Source of the DNA: Gammaproteobacteria bacterium
Lineage (GTDB): Bacteria; Pseudomonadota; Gammaproteobacteria; Pseudomonadales; Pseudohongiellaceae
NCBI GenBank assembly: GCA_029253585.1
Contig: JAQWZF010000018.1
Coordinates: 62,001 to 126,000 of the forward strand
Reading direction: 5' to 3'
Length of the DNA: 64,000 nt
Below are positions 1 to 8,651 of this stretch, piece by piece; positions within the stretch are counted from its first letter, which is position 1, and each line of letters begins with the position of its first letter. The notes beneath the pieces are model-generated. The model saw only the letters and a program-made list of their open reading frames with translations, was not told the DNA's origin and ran no database searches. Both the position numbers and the translations under genes were made by a program.

Positions 1-2
1 AT

Positions 3-632
3 CTCTGCCAGAGATTGGTAGCCCCACCAGGGCATTTTGCAATTCATACAGCGGCAGAAGTGATGACTACTGATGTCGTTGATAGAGCGCCAGGTGCTCC
101 GTTTGTTGATATCGACTATCTACCCAACGAGGTGTTGATCTTTTTGCTTCCCAGCAGATATTGTGAGTCCGAAAGCTTTAATCAGATGGCAGTAGAAATT
201 ACCGAAGGGAAACTGTTGGGTTATGATCAGGTGGAAGCAATAGAGGACTGGCTGCGAGAGAGGATTAGCTATGTCCCCGGAAGTAGCGACAATCCAATTT
301 CAGCCGTAGAAGTAAATCAGAAGCAGACGGGTGTCTGCCGAGATCTGGCCCACTTGGGCATAGCTTTATGTCGAGCGATTAGCATTCCTGCCCGGCTGGT
401 AGTGGGCTATAACTATGGGCTGGTTCCTATGGACATGCATGCCTGGTTCGAAGCATTTGTGGGTGGGCGCTGGTATGCCTTTGATGCGACACAGGAAAAG
501 ATTACAACGGGATATGTGGCTATCGGGTTTGGCAGAGATGCTGCAGACGTCGCAGTCTACAATCAATTCGGACCCTCTGTTTATCCAATCTCGCAAGTAG
601 TCACCGTGGAGCTTCTTGAAGCGAAGGAGTAA
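3..632 (+). CDS. Transglutaminase-like protein, 5' end outside the window
   Basis: The frame is open to the window edge, so the start lies upstream. The TTG at 15 is probably internal, because the first visible residues (RLVAPPG-like) resemble the middle of longer transglutaminase-like proteins that carry about 60 residues before this point. Counting from that TTG, the papain-like triad is visible: Cys108 in GVCRDLAHLGIA, His142 in HAWFEAF and Asp157 in WYAFDAT. The C-terminal GRDAADVA and FGPS segments also fit the family. It has no signal peptide in the visible part and is likely a cytoplasmic peptidase or amidase-type enzyme. Substrate is unknown. Family assignment is firm; function is not. 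Confidence 0.8.
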   Translation, partial: LCQRLVAPPGHFAIHTAAEVMTTDVVDRAPGAPFVDIDYLPNEVLIFLLPSRYCESESFNQMAVEITEGKLLGYDQVEAIEDWLRERISYVPGSSDNPISAVEVNQKQTGVCRDLAHLGIALCRAISIPARLVVGYNYGLVPMDMHAWFEAFVGGRWYAFDATQEKITTGYVAIGFGRDAADVAVYNQFGPSVYPISQVVTVELLEAKE

Positions 633-639
633 AAGCGGC

Positions 640-969
640 TTATTTTTGTTTGCCCTTCAGTAGGGCTTTAATCTTGTTGCTGAAAGTGTCGTGCTTCAGG
701 TCAGTAAACTTGCCGGCATCGAGAAATAACCTAACGCGACTGGGGCAGCCTCTATCCATATATGGGTTTGATTTGGATCAACGATCTTGTCCATATCCAC
801 ATTGCAATGCGGACATTGCATATTTTCCACTCTCTTCGTATTTTTCCAACATGAAGGATTGAATCAGTAAACCGTAATAACTGCGGCAACGCTTAAGGCT
901 GATATCGTCGCCATGATTCTTGATTTCTAATTCTCCAGTGCGTTCTGGGCAGGCTTTCTTGATCTCCAA
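640..969 (-). pseudogene. Decayed double zinc-ribbon (zf-TFIIB-like) protein
   Basis: Three minus-strand reading frames join into one recognisable protein. The first gives CPERTGELEIKNHG followed by LKRCRSYYGLL, a zinc ribbon that has lost the second Cys of each pair. A one-base frameshift leads into MQCPHCNVDMDKIVDPNQT and HIWIE, and a second shift into LFLDAGKFTDLKHDTFSNK and a lysine-rich end. This matches small bacterial proteins with two zf-TFIIB domains, which I recall as carrying a similar CPxC, VDPxQPHIW, FDAGEF and DLKxHT pattern. With two frameshifts and at least three lost metal ligands the gene is dead. The exact 5' end is unclear; a TTG at 969 is one option. Confidence 0.7.
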
Positions 970-1247
970 TAGCGCAAAAACAGCAGAGTAAAGTCATAGG
1001 AGTTATAGTTTAAATAGCAAGTGCTACAAACCGGGACTAACGCTAGTTTGATCCAGTCTTCTTGCCTTGGGGCCCGTCAGACAGCGCGAGTAAATAGGGA
1101 GCCTCTAGTAGAGCAAGATGCTGGAATAAAAGCAGTTTTACAGTTAATCTTCGCCTACATAAACGGGCGGCATGAGTTCAAATCATGCTAGTAGACGACT
1201 CGCAATAATCGCGTATGCAAGTAGAAGAACGGGAAGAAACAACACAG
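970..1247. other. Intergenic stretch, nothing recognised
   Basis: No open frame with convincing coding character, no tRNA-like fold and no strong hairpin was seen here. It presumably holds the promoter of the protease gene that follows. Confidence 0.4.
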
Positions 1248-1694
1248 ATGAAAGCATTGGGATGGCGCGAATGGGTTCAGCTGCCAGATTTGGTTGATGT
1301 TCCGGTTAAAGCAAAGGTTGATACAGGTGCAAAGACTTCCTCCTTACATGCTTTTTTTATCGAGCCTTATACCAGAGATGGAAATCCCTGGGTAAAATTT
1401 TTGTTGCACCCGAATCAGAATGACAATGATATAGAAGTGGAGTGCCATGCTGCCGTTTCTGATAGGCGGGAGGTTTCCGATTCTGGTGGGCATAAAGAAA
1501 AACGCTACGTAATCGAATCGTCGATAGTGATAGGTAAAGACGTGTTGATCGCCGAACTAACACTCACCGATAGAGACTCGATGAGCTTTAGAATGTTGCT
1601 AGGCCGAAACTTGCTTCGTGGGAGCTTTCTCGTGGATAGTGGCTCATCGTTCCTCATGGGCGGCAACTCCAAGCAAGCCCAGGTAAAAATCTAG
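1248..1694 (+). CDS. RimB-like retropepsin-type protease (RimK-linked family, formerly Zn_protease)
   Basis: A 148-residue protein of the family once called ATP-dependent zinc protease and now viewed as retropepsin-like aspartic peptidases. The N-terminus GWREWVQLPDL, the active-site motif VDTGAKTSSLHA and the C-terminal LLGRNLLRGSFLVDSG are all present. Family members act with the glutamate ligase RimK in trimming or regulating polyglutamate tails; no rimK lies in this window. An upstream ATG at 1215 would add 11 residues. I prefer 1248 because GGAAG lies about 10 bases before it and family proteins begin close to the GWREW motif. The stop abuts the stop of the convergent gene with no spacer. 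Confidence 0.82.
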   Translation: MKALGWREWVQLPDLVDVPVKAKVDTGAKTSSLHAFFIEPYTRDGNPWVKFLLHPNQNDNDIEVECHAAVSDRREVSDSGGHKEKRYVIESSIVIGKDVLIAELTLTDRDSMSFRMLLGRNLLRGSFLVDSGSSFLMGGNSKQAQVKI

Positions 1695-2741
1695 CTAGAC
1701 TATCGCCGGTTCGGTAGAGGGTTTCTCATCGGTTGCAGGGTCCATTTCATCCTGAAACACCTCAACGATCTCTTGCACGCTTTCCGCATCTTTAAATTTT
1801 GCGATGTGAAATAGGGCTTCGCCTTCATTGACTAGCGGAATATTCGTGCGCCCGATAATGATTCCCTCACCATTGGCAACTACGGTCTCTTCAGAGGAGC
1901 CGAACGGATCGGAGATGATGCCGAGTACCTCATTGTGTTCTACCTTTTCACCCAAGGATTTTGCTGCGCGAAGAATACCACTCTTCGCTGCTCTGACCCA
2001 GTAACTGGAACGTGCTACGAAAGGTTCGATGTCCTTTCTGCGGGCCTTTATTTTGGGAATCATCTCTAACTCCCGCATCACAGAGACGACGCCATTGACA
2101 CCGGCGCGAATGGCAACCTCACTGAAACGCAGCGCTTCGCCAGCCTCATAGACGATAACGGGAATTTTTAACTTCGATGCAGCATCTCGCAGCGTGCCTT
2201 CTGCCACGGGTGTATTGACGATAACCGGCGCATTAAATGCCCTGGCCATACGGTCTATTTCCGGATTATCCAATTCGGCGCGTATCTGCGGAAAGTTATC
2301 TCGGTGTATCGCTGCCGTATGCAGGTCTATCCCGTGGCTACACTTCGATACGATCTCGGTTAAGAATAGATGCGCCATGCGCGCAGCCAGTGAGCCTTTC
2401 TCCGAACCGGGGAAGGATCTATTCAAGTCGCGGCGGTCAGGCAGATAACGTGTCTGTGAGATGAAGCCTAGAATATTGACTACGGGAACGGCAACGATAG
2501 TGCCACGAACCTGCTTAAGTGATTTGCGGTTTAAAACACGACGAATGATTTCTACACCATTGATTTCGTCGCCGTGAATAGCGCCAGAAAGAAACAGTAT
2601 TGGGCCCGGTTTCTTGCCGTGTATAACATACACGGGGCAAGACATGGGATTGTGTGTGTACAGGGCGGGGATGGAAAGTTCGATTGCTTCCTGTGTGCCT
2701 GCTTTGATCGAAACGTTACCTATGACGAAGGGTTCTCGCAT
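1695..2741 (-). CDS. Succinylglutamate desuccinylase/aspartoacylase family (M14) hydrolase
   Basis: A 348-residue M14-type zinc hydrolase. The metal-binding HGDE motif occurs in SGAIHGDEINGVEI near residue 55 and the later His in GIDLHTAA near residue 140; DRRDLNRSFPG supplies the substrate-binding arginines typical of the family. The C-terminal third is a small beta domain. Such proteins remove acyl or amino-acyl groups from amines and are often encoded near rimK and RimB-like proteases, which suits the convergent neighbour. No signal peptide, so cytoplasmic. AAGAGG before the ATG supports the start. The substrate cannot be read from sequence. Confidence 0.82.
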   Translation of the reverse strand: MREPFVIGNVSIKAGTQEAIELSIPALYTHNPMSCPVYVIHGKKPGPILFLSGAIHGDEINGVEIIRRVLNRKSLKQVRGTIVAVPVVNILGFISQTRYLPDRRDLNRSFPGSEKGSLAARMAHLFLTEIVSKCSHGIDLHTAAIHRDNFPQIRAELDNPEIDRMARAFNAPVIVNTPVAEGTLRDAASKLKIPVIVYEAGEALRFSEVAIRAGVNGVVSVMRELEMIPKIKARRKDIEPFVARSSYWVRAAKSGILRAAKSLGEKVEHNEVLGIISDPFGSSEETVVANGEGIIIGRTNIPLVNEGEALFHIAKFKDAESVQEIVEVFQDEMDPATDEKPSTEPAIV

Positions 2742-2803
2742 TCTTTAGCCTCTTCCTCGAGCCTTGCTTCTACCTGTCGCAATACTAATTTTCATAAAGG
2801 TGA

Positions 2804-2902
2804 TTATTCCAGTGTCTGCACTGTTTGGCTGTTCTCTTCAGCGGCCTCGATAGTGTTTTTGTTGTAAACCAGCGTAAGATTCTCGACTAGTTTTGTGATC
2901 AC
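2804..2902 (-). CDS. Possible 32-residue peptide coupled to mscS
   Basis: A GTG start overlaps the TGA stop of the MscS-like gene in the arrangement GTGA, with a GGGAG stretch just upstream inside the channel gene. The predicted peptide begins MITKLVENLTL and is acidic towards its end. The overlap is a classic translational coupling layout, but the peptide is very short, matches nothing I know and has no membrane segment. Chance overlap is a real possibility. Confidence 0.25.
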   Translation of the reverse strand: MITKLVENLTLVYNKNTIEAAEENSQTVQTLE

Positions 2903-4242
2903 CGCTCCCGGGGTAGTTCGCTGATATCGGATGAGCGTAAATGCAGATCGCGTTGCGGGTAAGGTATTTCGATATTGTGTTCGTGAAATTTGTCCCAGAT
3001 GCGAAGAAGTAAATCACTTGTTACATTGGCGCGCCCATTCATCGGGTCGTTAATCCAGTAGCGCAATTCTAAATTTACCGAACTGTCCCCGAATTCCTTC
3101 ATCAGGCAGTTTGGCGCAGGATCGTCTAATATTCGTGGGGTCTCGGCAGCCGCTTCTTTGCAGAGCGCGATAGCTTTATGCACATCAGCTTTGTAGTGTA
3201 CGCCTACAATCTGTCTTAAGCGCAATAAATTGTGCGAATGAGACCAGTTCTCAACCCTGTTGATAATAAGCTCTTCGTTTGGAATGAGGTGTTCGACCCC
3301 GTCGCGAGTAGTTACCGATACATAGCGCGCGGTTAGTGCGTCGACTCGGCCGTAATAGTCCGCCACGACGATTACATCACCCGGCTTTATCGACTTGTCC
3401 ATCAGTAGAATAAATCCGCTGATGAGATTGGCGAAGATTTTCTGCAGGCCAAAACCGATGCCAACACCTACGGCGCCGCCGACCACGGCGAATGCAGTCA
3501 GGTCTACGCCTACTATCGCCAGAGCCATGATAAAGGCAATTGCGCTTAGGGATATGCGCATAAATTTGATCGTCAGGACCTGAATCGAGGGAGAAAGATT
3601 GCGGGCAGATTTAAGCTTGCTCTCCGTAATTTGTCCGGCAATCGCCGATAGCCAAAGCAAAATGCCAAGAGTTACCAGCGCCTGCATAATGGTGAGTACC
3701 GATATAGTCGCCTGACCGAGAGAGAATGAGACTCCGTCCAGAAAAGCGATGGTGGGGTCTAGAATGCCAAGGATGTTGAGCGCCGCGAGTAGCCATGCAC
3801 TAATGGCGATGGAGCGGGACCAGAAATGGCTGCTCACTAGAATTGTTGCGCTTTCGATGATTACCCAGGCCGCTAGCAAGCTCGTGGTGATAACTAATGA
3901 TGTGTTTGTGATTCCCCAGCTTTCAGTGACTAGAACTGATATCCATAGCAGGAGAAGCCAAATCCCCGGGTAGGAGATGTCCCGTGCCGATTGCCATAAT
4001 CGGTCTAATACAGAGAACCGAGACTCTCTCTCAATAAGAATTTGAAACTGTTTCTGTAGGCGTGTGGCAAGGGGCCGGGCGACGGTTGCTGCTACAAGTA
4101 TTATTCCCAGACAGATCAGCGTGTCGAGAACAAACACGTCGCTCTGCAGCCATTCCTGAAAACTATCCAGCCAGGTCGCCCAGGTGTCGGGGTTGGTAAT
4201 CTGATCGATAAGAGGTTCGGTAGTGCTATCCACTATAACCAT
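2899..4242 (-). CDS. MscS-family mechanosensitive ion channel
   Basis: A 447-residue membrane protein. Several hydrophobic helices fill residues 30-240, ahead of the conserved MscS pore and beta domain: VGGAVGVGIGFGLQKIFANL is the glycine/alanine-rich pore helix, followed by KPGDVIVV, the GRVDALTARYVSVTT strand region and IPNEELI. The C-terminal alpha/beta domain ends near IPYPQRDLHL, typical of the family. It should relieve turgor under hypo-osmotic shock in the inner membrane. The start overlaps the end of the upstream corA-like gene by 10 bases, so the two are translated from one message and may be co-regulated for ion and osmotic balance. Confidence 0.92.
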   Translation of the reverse strand: MVIVDSTTEPLIDQITNPDTWATWLDSFQEWLQSDVFVLDTLICLGIILVAATVARPLATRLQKQFQILIERESRFSVLDRLWQSARDISYPGIWLLLLWISVLVTESWGITNTSLVITTSLLAAWVIIESATILVSSHFWSRSIAISAWLLAALNILGILDPTIAFLDGVSFSLGQATISVLTIMQALVTLGILLWLSAIAGQITESKLKSARNLSPSIQVLTIKFMRISLSAIAFIMALAIVGVDLTAFAVVGGAVGVGIGFGLQKIFANLISGFILLMDKSIKPGDVIVVADYYGRVDALTARYVSVTTRDGVEHLIPNEELIINRVENWSHSHNLLRLRQIVGVHYKADVHKAIALCKEAAAETPRILDDPAPNCLMKEFGDSSVNLELRYWINDPMNGRANVTSDLLLRIWDKFHEHNIEIPYPQRDLHLRSSDISELPRER

Positions 4243-5198
4243 CCCTTACGTCGAAACAGGATTAACTGGACTATAGCCACTACTGCCATAAACCCCAGTA
4301 CCAGAAAATAGCTGGGCCTAAAGCTTAGTTCTGGCATATATTCGAAGTTCATCCCATACAGGCCAGCAACGAAGGTTAGCGGCACGAAGATGACGGTGAT
4401 TACCGTTAATATTTGCATCACTTTGTTTAGTCGATGAGATGAAAGTGCAAGATAACCATCGGATAGATCGGTCAATACATCGTAGTAGAGGCTTGCCAAA
4501 CTCTGTGAGCGTTCGGCCTGCTCATAGAAATCGACGATTTCATGAGTGAGGCCTTCTCTAAATTTTTCGGGGGGCTCCTCTTTTAAAGATACTGCTATTA
4601 GCTTGTGATAATTGGTATTGCGTTTGAAATAGCGCAGACGCGACTTTAACTTCGTAATCTCCGAGAGTAGTTCATCGTTTGGCTTGTCGTACATTTCTGT
4701 TTCCAGACTATCCATGCGCGGCTCGAAGTCGATGAGAATTCGTACATAGCGACGGCAGAGGTGATTTGCTAATTGCAAGGCGAGTGAGGCTGGCCCCTCG
4801 GCCATTAACTCTGGGTTCTTCTCAATCTTTGCGGCTAGCCATTCGGCACTTTCTGATATCTTTCGGTGGCGACTTATCAGTATGCGATCTTTCACGAATA
4901 GCGAAAGTGGAAAGAATTCGAAATCCAGTGCCTGCTCGGTGTTTTCCAGGTCGCGGAGCATCAGAAATTCGTGTTCTGAATAGCTCTCTATTTTCGGTGG
5001 GTGGCGTTTTCTTAAGGCATCCTGAATTGCGAGTTGATGTAGATCGAGACCCTCGAGGATCGACCTTTCCTCTTTTTCTTCATAATCCAGAAGATCTATC
5101 CAAATAAGGGAATCGGGCTGTTCTTTCCATGCTGCAAGCAGTTCGATACCGCCAAACCTAGCGCTCTTAGAATCGGGATCGAAAAGTATGCTTTGCAT
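4233..5198 (-). CDS. corA: CorA-family divalent cation transporter
   Basis: A 321-residue protein with the CorA layout: an acidic soluble N-terminal domain, a long helical stretch around residues 150-250, and two C-terminal membrane helices. The signature GMN occurs in YGMNFEYMPEL at the end of the first helix, and the protein ends with a basic tail RRKGWL. Family members move Mg2+, or Co2+ and Ni2+, passively across the inner membrane; ZntB-like zinc transporters share this architecture, so the ion is not certain. It leads a two-gene unit with the overlapping MscS channel. Confidence 0.88.
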   Translation of the reverse strand: MQSILFDPDSKSARFGGIELLAAWKEQPDSLIWIDLLDYEEKEERSILEGLDLHQLAIQDALRKRHPPKIESYSEHEFLMLRDLENTEQALDFEFFPLSLFVKDRILISRHRKISESAEWLAAKIEKNPELMAEGPASLALQLANHLCRRYVRILIDFEPRMDSLETEMYDKPNDELLSEITKLKSRLRYFKRNTNYHKLIAVSLKEEPPEKFREGLTHEIVDFYEQAERSQSLASLYYDVLTDLSDGYLALSSHRLNKVMQILTVITVIFVPLTFVAGLYGMNFEYMPELSFRPSYFLVLGFMAVVAIVQLILFRRKGWL

Positions 5199-5277
5199 TT
5201 ACTGTAGTCCTTACATTAGTGGCCAATTGATGACCAGCTCGCCCAGAAATATATCGGGTGACGCGCCAAAGCAAGTC

Positions 5278-5294
5278 GCTGACACTATGTCAGC
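5278..5294. promoter_or_regulatory. Inverted repeat upstream of corA-like gene
   Basis: GCTGAC and GTCAGC form a perfect 6-base inverted repeat with a 5-base spacer, about 80 bases upstream of the start codon on the minus strand. It could be an operator or a weak hairpin. No known regulator consensus was matched. Confidence 0.25.
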
Positions 5295-5448
5295 AGCAGC
5301 CGCTAGAATCTGCGAAATTAGTGTAGATTGTGATTGAGAATCGGCAAGAATGCTAGAAATAAAAGGGCTCTCAAAGTCTACACAAAGGCCTATAACAGCG
5401 AGATGGAGTTGGAGGTCGCGTGTCGAGAGTGAATGGCTAAACTAGTCC

Positions 5449-5784
5449 CTATTTTCTCACCCAGGCACCAGATGCGTCTTGCAGATACTGCCCAGAAGGC
5501 GTGGCTTCGACCGCCTTCTCGAAGGCTAGAGCCGCAACCTGTTCGACGCTAATGCCATTCTGCCTGGCGATCTGTTGGTACAATTCTCTACGTTGCTGAT
5601 TCACATCTGTGACCATGGCGACTACCTCGGCGGGAGCAGACGCTACAACCAAGCCTACAAAGCCATTGCGGAGCTCCCCCACGAGGCCCTCGGTTTTCGC
5701 TTCCTGCAATGTCAGCGCAAACCCGGCGGAGATCATGAGTGTGCAGCAGAGTAAAAGTAGAGCCTTCGATATTGTGTGCTTCAT
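5449..5784 (-). CDS. ydbL: YdbL-like periplasmic protein (DUF1318)
   Basis: A 111-residue exported protein with a clear Sec signal (about residues 1-23, ending GFALT). The core has the DUF1318 pattern: EAKTEGLVGELRNGFVG near the N-terminus, YQQIARQNGISVEQVAAL in the middle and a C-terminal W. E. coli YdbL is 108 residues. In E. coli the ydbH-ynbE-ydbL operon takes part in outer-membrane lipid homeostasis alongside TamB and YhdP, with YdbL in an accessory or regulatory role. Here it is the last gene of the same three-gene order, 12 bases after the ynbE-like gene. Confidence 0.9.
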   Translation of the reverse strand: MKHTISKALLLLCCTLMISAGFALTLQEAKTEGLVGELRNGFVGLVVASAPAEVVAMVTDVNQQRRELYQQIARQNGISVEQVAALAFEKAVEATPSGQYLQDASGAWVRK

Positions 5785-5796
5785 AGCTGGTACTCC

Positions 5797-5982
5797 TCAG
5801 AACAATCCGCTATCCAGGGTGAAAATGCCATCCAGTTCCTCTTCAACCTTAACGCGGATTTCATGCTCGATTCTGACATTCAAGTTGATTGTAATGGGTT
5901 CATTGGGCACCGCGACCTGAATAGTTGGGGTGCATGCAGCGAGGCATAGAAGCACTAGCAATAAGCCGCCACCGTTGCGCAT
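5797..5982 (-). CDS. ynbE: YnbE-like lipoprotein
   Basis: A short lipoprotein. From the chosen ATG it is 61 residues, the same length as E. coli YnbE, with signal MRNGGGLLLVLLCLAAC and the lipobox Cys at residue 17. The mature part contains EPITINLNVRIEHEIRVKVE, the conserved heart of YnbE. Two in-frame ATGs lie further upstream (6009 and 6033) and none of the three has a strong ribosome site, so the start rests on length and signal shape. In E. coli YnbE is an outer-membrane lipoprotein that binds the C-terminus of YdbH to complete a bridge across the periplasm. Confidence 0.88.
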   Translation of the reverse strand: MRNGGGLLLVLLCLAACTPTIQVAVPNEPITINLNVRIEHEIRVKVEEELDGIFTLDSGLF

Positions 5983-6122
5983 TGTTCTTAAGGGGCTAAT
6001 TCTGTGCATTGTTTCTATCCAGTTTGGTCCCATTCTTTCTGGGTGCCAGTATATAAGCCAAATATGAATGGCAGCTTAAAATTTGTTAGTGCATCTGATC
6101 AGACCGCAAAAGAAGCAATTAG

Positions 6123-8513
6123 TTACGGCCGCTGCATAAAGCGCTCAAGTTCGTCTGTTATTATTCGGCTTGCCTGGAGGCTCTTGAGCAGGGACGGGAT
6201 ATTATCCGTAATATTCACATTGAGATTAATTGCCTGGCCATTATTCATGTCCGGGTTGTATCCCCTAAGTTGTAAGGCTAACAAGAGCTCTCCCTCCTCA
6301 TCATAGAACACCTCGGTGTTCATGGTTTGATATTGATAGTTCGAGAGTGCTTGATTGACCAGCAGTAAACTCTGGTTACTGCTGGGTTGTGAGCCTGCTG
6401 GAGTATAGCGAATATTGCCTCCCGGGTTTACTGCCCCCACCAGACCCTTCTCGATGGTAATGTAATCTCCCGTGACGATGAAAGGCAGATAGCCACTGAC
6501 AAGTCCGTCGGCGTAGACGCCCGAATACGCTGCCAGATCCACAATAGACTCCACATTCATTTCTGCAAGCACAATGTCCACCTGTTGGCGGGTTTCGGTC
6601 GGGTCATATTGCAGCGCGGCTATGCTTAGGGAGCCGCCGAGTAGCGCGGTTGTGAAGTCGTCGATCTGCAATTCTCCAGTTAGGCTGTCGTATCGGTACT
6701 GCCATGAGCTATCTTCGAGCGGCAGACCAACGTCAAGGCGCTCTAACGAGGCTCTTGCCGGGTTTGTAATCTTCATTCCCAGAGGCGTCGTAGCCTCGGC
6801 AAACAGGTCGGTGCTCAAGTCGACGAAGAAATAATCCTGAAAGTAGCCACTTAGCCCATCTAGTTTTAAGGCTATAGGGCCGCCAAAGCGCCATGACTCA
6901 TCTACTTGTTTGCTCCAGGAGATATTCGCCAGGCCCTCAACCGCGCCGGCGACAATATCGGCATCGAAGTCTTGTAAGGCAAAAAGTGAGGTCAGTGGCG
7001 CCGCATGGGAGAAATCATGTGCCGCTATCTGCAGCATGGCATCGCCTGTGTCCCTGAGGAAGAAGTGTTGCAACCCAACCCCCAAACGCAGGCTTTGGTT
7101 TATATCAAGTTCCAGAATTCCAGTAAGAATGTCCTCCTCCAGCTGCACTTTGCCGGAAAACGCTGGGCTAATGAGATCGGCGTAACTATTGCCTAGCTGG
7201 AAGTCGCTGCTGCTGAAGTTGAATCCTCCGCTGATGAAATCGCCGACACGCAGCTCAACTTCGTTCATCTGCAAATTGCTGCTGATTCTCAGACCTGTGT
7301 TATCTCTAGACGAATTTATGGCAGGAATCGCAATCTGTACCAGTTCTGTAGCGACGCGCATTTCTTCGTTGGAGTAGTTGAAGCGCAGGGCAGCTGACAG
7401 GCTTAGCTCCTCGCCAGAATACTCGTCATAGCGCCAGCTGAGCAGATTGCTCTGCCAGTCACTCTGAATGTTGCAGCTACTTGCAGAGGTACACTGTAGA
7501 GCGGTGTTATCGAGCTTGGTTTGGGCGTTGATATGGGCATCCTCAAGTGACCAGCTGCCAATGCCAACTAGGGAACTTAGTTCGAACTGAGACTCGCCAT
7601 GTAAATCGGCAATGCTGCCGACTATGTCTAGCGGTAGCTGCAGTTGCATGTCAGCGGAGCCTAATTGCGACTCTTGGTTCACAAGGAGCTGGGAGTTTGG
7701 GCTATCAAGCCTGATGCTGATATTTGCGAAGCTAGGGTCGTCGAAGATCTGTCGTACTTCGAAGCTGCCCTGCAGCGATAGGCGTTCATTGAGAATGACG
7801 GTATCTGCGGGAAGATATTGCGTTAGCTGTTCTCGGAATGATTGAACTGTCAGGGTGCCTGTCAAGGCGACGCCCGTATCAGTGTCGCGTGCCTTCAGTC
7901 CGATGTTGGCATCTGCTGCCAACTCATCCGCTAGCAAGACTTTGGATACAACTTCGAGATCTGTGGAGCTGCTGCGTCGAATGTCGAACTCGATAACGGT
8001 ATCGGGCACTGCGCGCAGTTTGGCTTTGCCTTCGATATGCAGGGGAGGGCTCTGCAGACCTAGCTCAATTTCATAGTCCTCATTACTGTTAAGTAAGCGC
8101 AGCTCTGGCAGGATCAATGTGTCTACAGGGACTGCATCGAAAACTTCGAGTAGAGATGCCAGGGTAGTGGGCCCCTCTTCTGCTATCGCTTCTGACGCTG
8201 CTAGCCAGAGCAGTTCTATGTGCTCTATGTGAATGGATTGTAGGCGGCCGGCCAACAACTGCGAGAGTGAGTATTCTGCGCGTATTCCCTGCATTCGAAT
8301 CTCTTGCTCGTCACTAAGCAGAACCAGCTCGGCTAGTTCTATATAATTCGCGCCAAGCCGATTGGCCAGCATCGAGGAGATTTCGAAGCCTAGCCCTGCT
8401 GAGCTGGATCTGACCAGCGTGCCCAGCACTAGGGAGGGTCGAAAAAAAATAATGCCGATTGCTATGCTGAAGATGAGAAGCAACATTAACGCGGCTTTGA
8501 TCAAACGGGACAT
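6123..8513 (-). CDS. ydbH: YdbH-like AsmA-family intermembrane lipid transport protein
   Basis: A 796-residue protein with one N-terminal membrane anchor (about residues 7-27) and a long periplasmic part rich in alternating beta strands, as in AsmA/VPS13-like bridge proteins. The C-terminal section contains VSGYLPFIVTGDYITIEKG and NPGGNIRYTP, the conserved YdbH segment, followed by the YQTMNTEVFYDEEGELLLAL region. E. coli YdbH is 879 residues, so this is a somewhat shorter form. It is thought to carry phospholipid through a hydrophobic groove between the membranes. It leads the operon followed by the ynbE-like and ydbL-like genes. Confidence 0.9.
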   Translation of the reverse strand: MSRLIKAALMLLLIFSIAIGIIFFRPSLVLGTLVRSSSAGLGFEISSMLANRLGANYIELAELVLLSDEQEIRMQGIRAEYSLSQLLAGRLQSIHIEHIELLWLAASEAIAEEGPTTLASLLEVFDAVPVDTLILPELRLLNSNEDYEIELGLQSPPLHIEGKAKLRAVPDTVIEFDIRRSSSTDLEVVSKVLLADELAADANIGLKARDTDTGVALTGTLTVQSFREQLTQYLPADTVILNERLSLQGSFEVRQIFDDPSFANISIRLDSPNSQLLVNQESQLGSADMQLQLPLDIVGSIADLHGESQFELSSLVGIGSWSLEDAHINAQTKLDNTALQCTSASSCNIQSDWQSNLLSWRYDEYSGEELSLSAALRFNYSNEEMRVATELVQIAIPAINSSRDNTGLRISSNLQMNEVELRVGDFISGGFNFSSSDFQLGNSYADLISPAFSGKVQLEEDILTGILELDINQSLRLGVGLQHFFLRDTGDAMLQIAAHDFSHAAPLTSLFALQDFDADIVAGAVEGLANISWSKQVDESWRFGGPIALKLDGLSGYFQDYFFVDLSTDLFAEATTPLGMKITNPARASLERLDVGLPLEDSSWQYRYDSLTGELQIDDFTTALLGGSLSIAALQYDPTETRQQVDIVLAEMNVESIVDLAAYSGVYADGLVSGYLPFIVTGDYITIEKGLVGAVNPGGNIRYTPAGSQPSSNQSLLLVNQALSNYQYQTMNTEVFYDEEGELLLALQLRGYNPDMNNGQAINLNVNITDNIPSLLKSLQASRIITDELERFMQRP

Positions 8514-8601
8514 GGCAGAGTCGTTCTACTGAGTGAGTCGCTAGTCTCTCGCTTCGTTACCGTCAACGCAAGCGGCAAGTCGTACTGCCATCTACAACGA
8601 A

Positions 8602-8636
8602 AAAGGGGGTTGGGCCGTAAAGGCCCAACCCCCTTT
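8602..8636 (-). terminator. Rho-independent terminator
   Basis: A perfect 15-base stem (AAAGGGGGTTGGGCC with its complement) closes a 5-base loop. On the minus strand it is followed by a short T run. It lies 15 bases after the stop of the Met-rich exported protein gene and ends that message before the ydbH-like gene. Confidence 0.9.
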
Positions 8637-8651
8637 GCTAACTACTGACTG

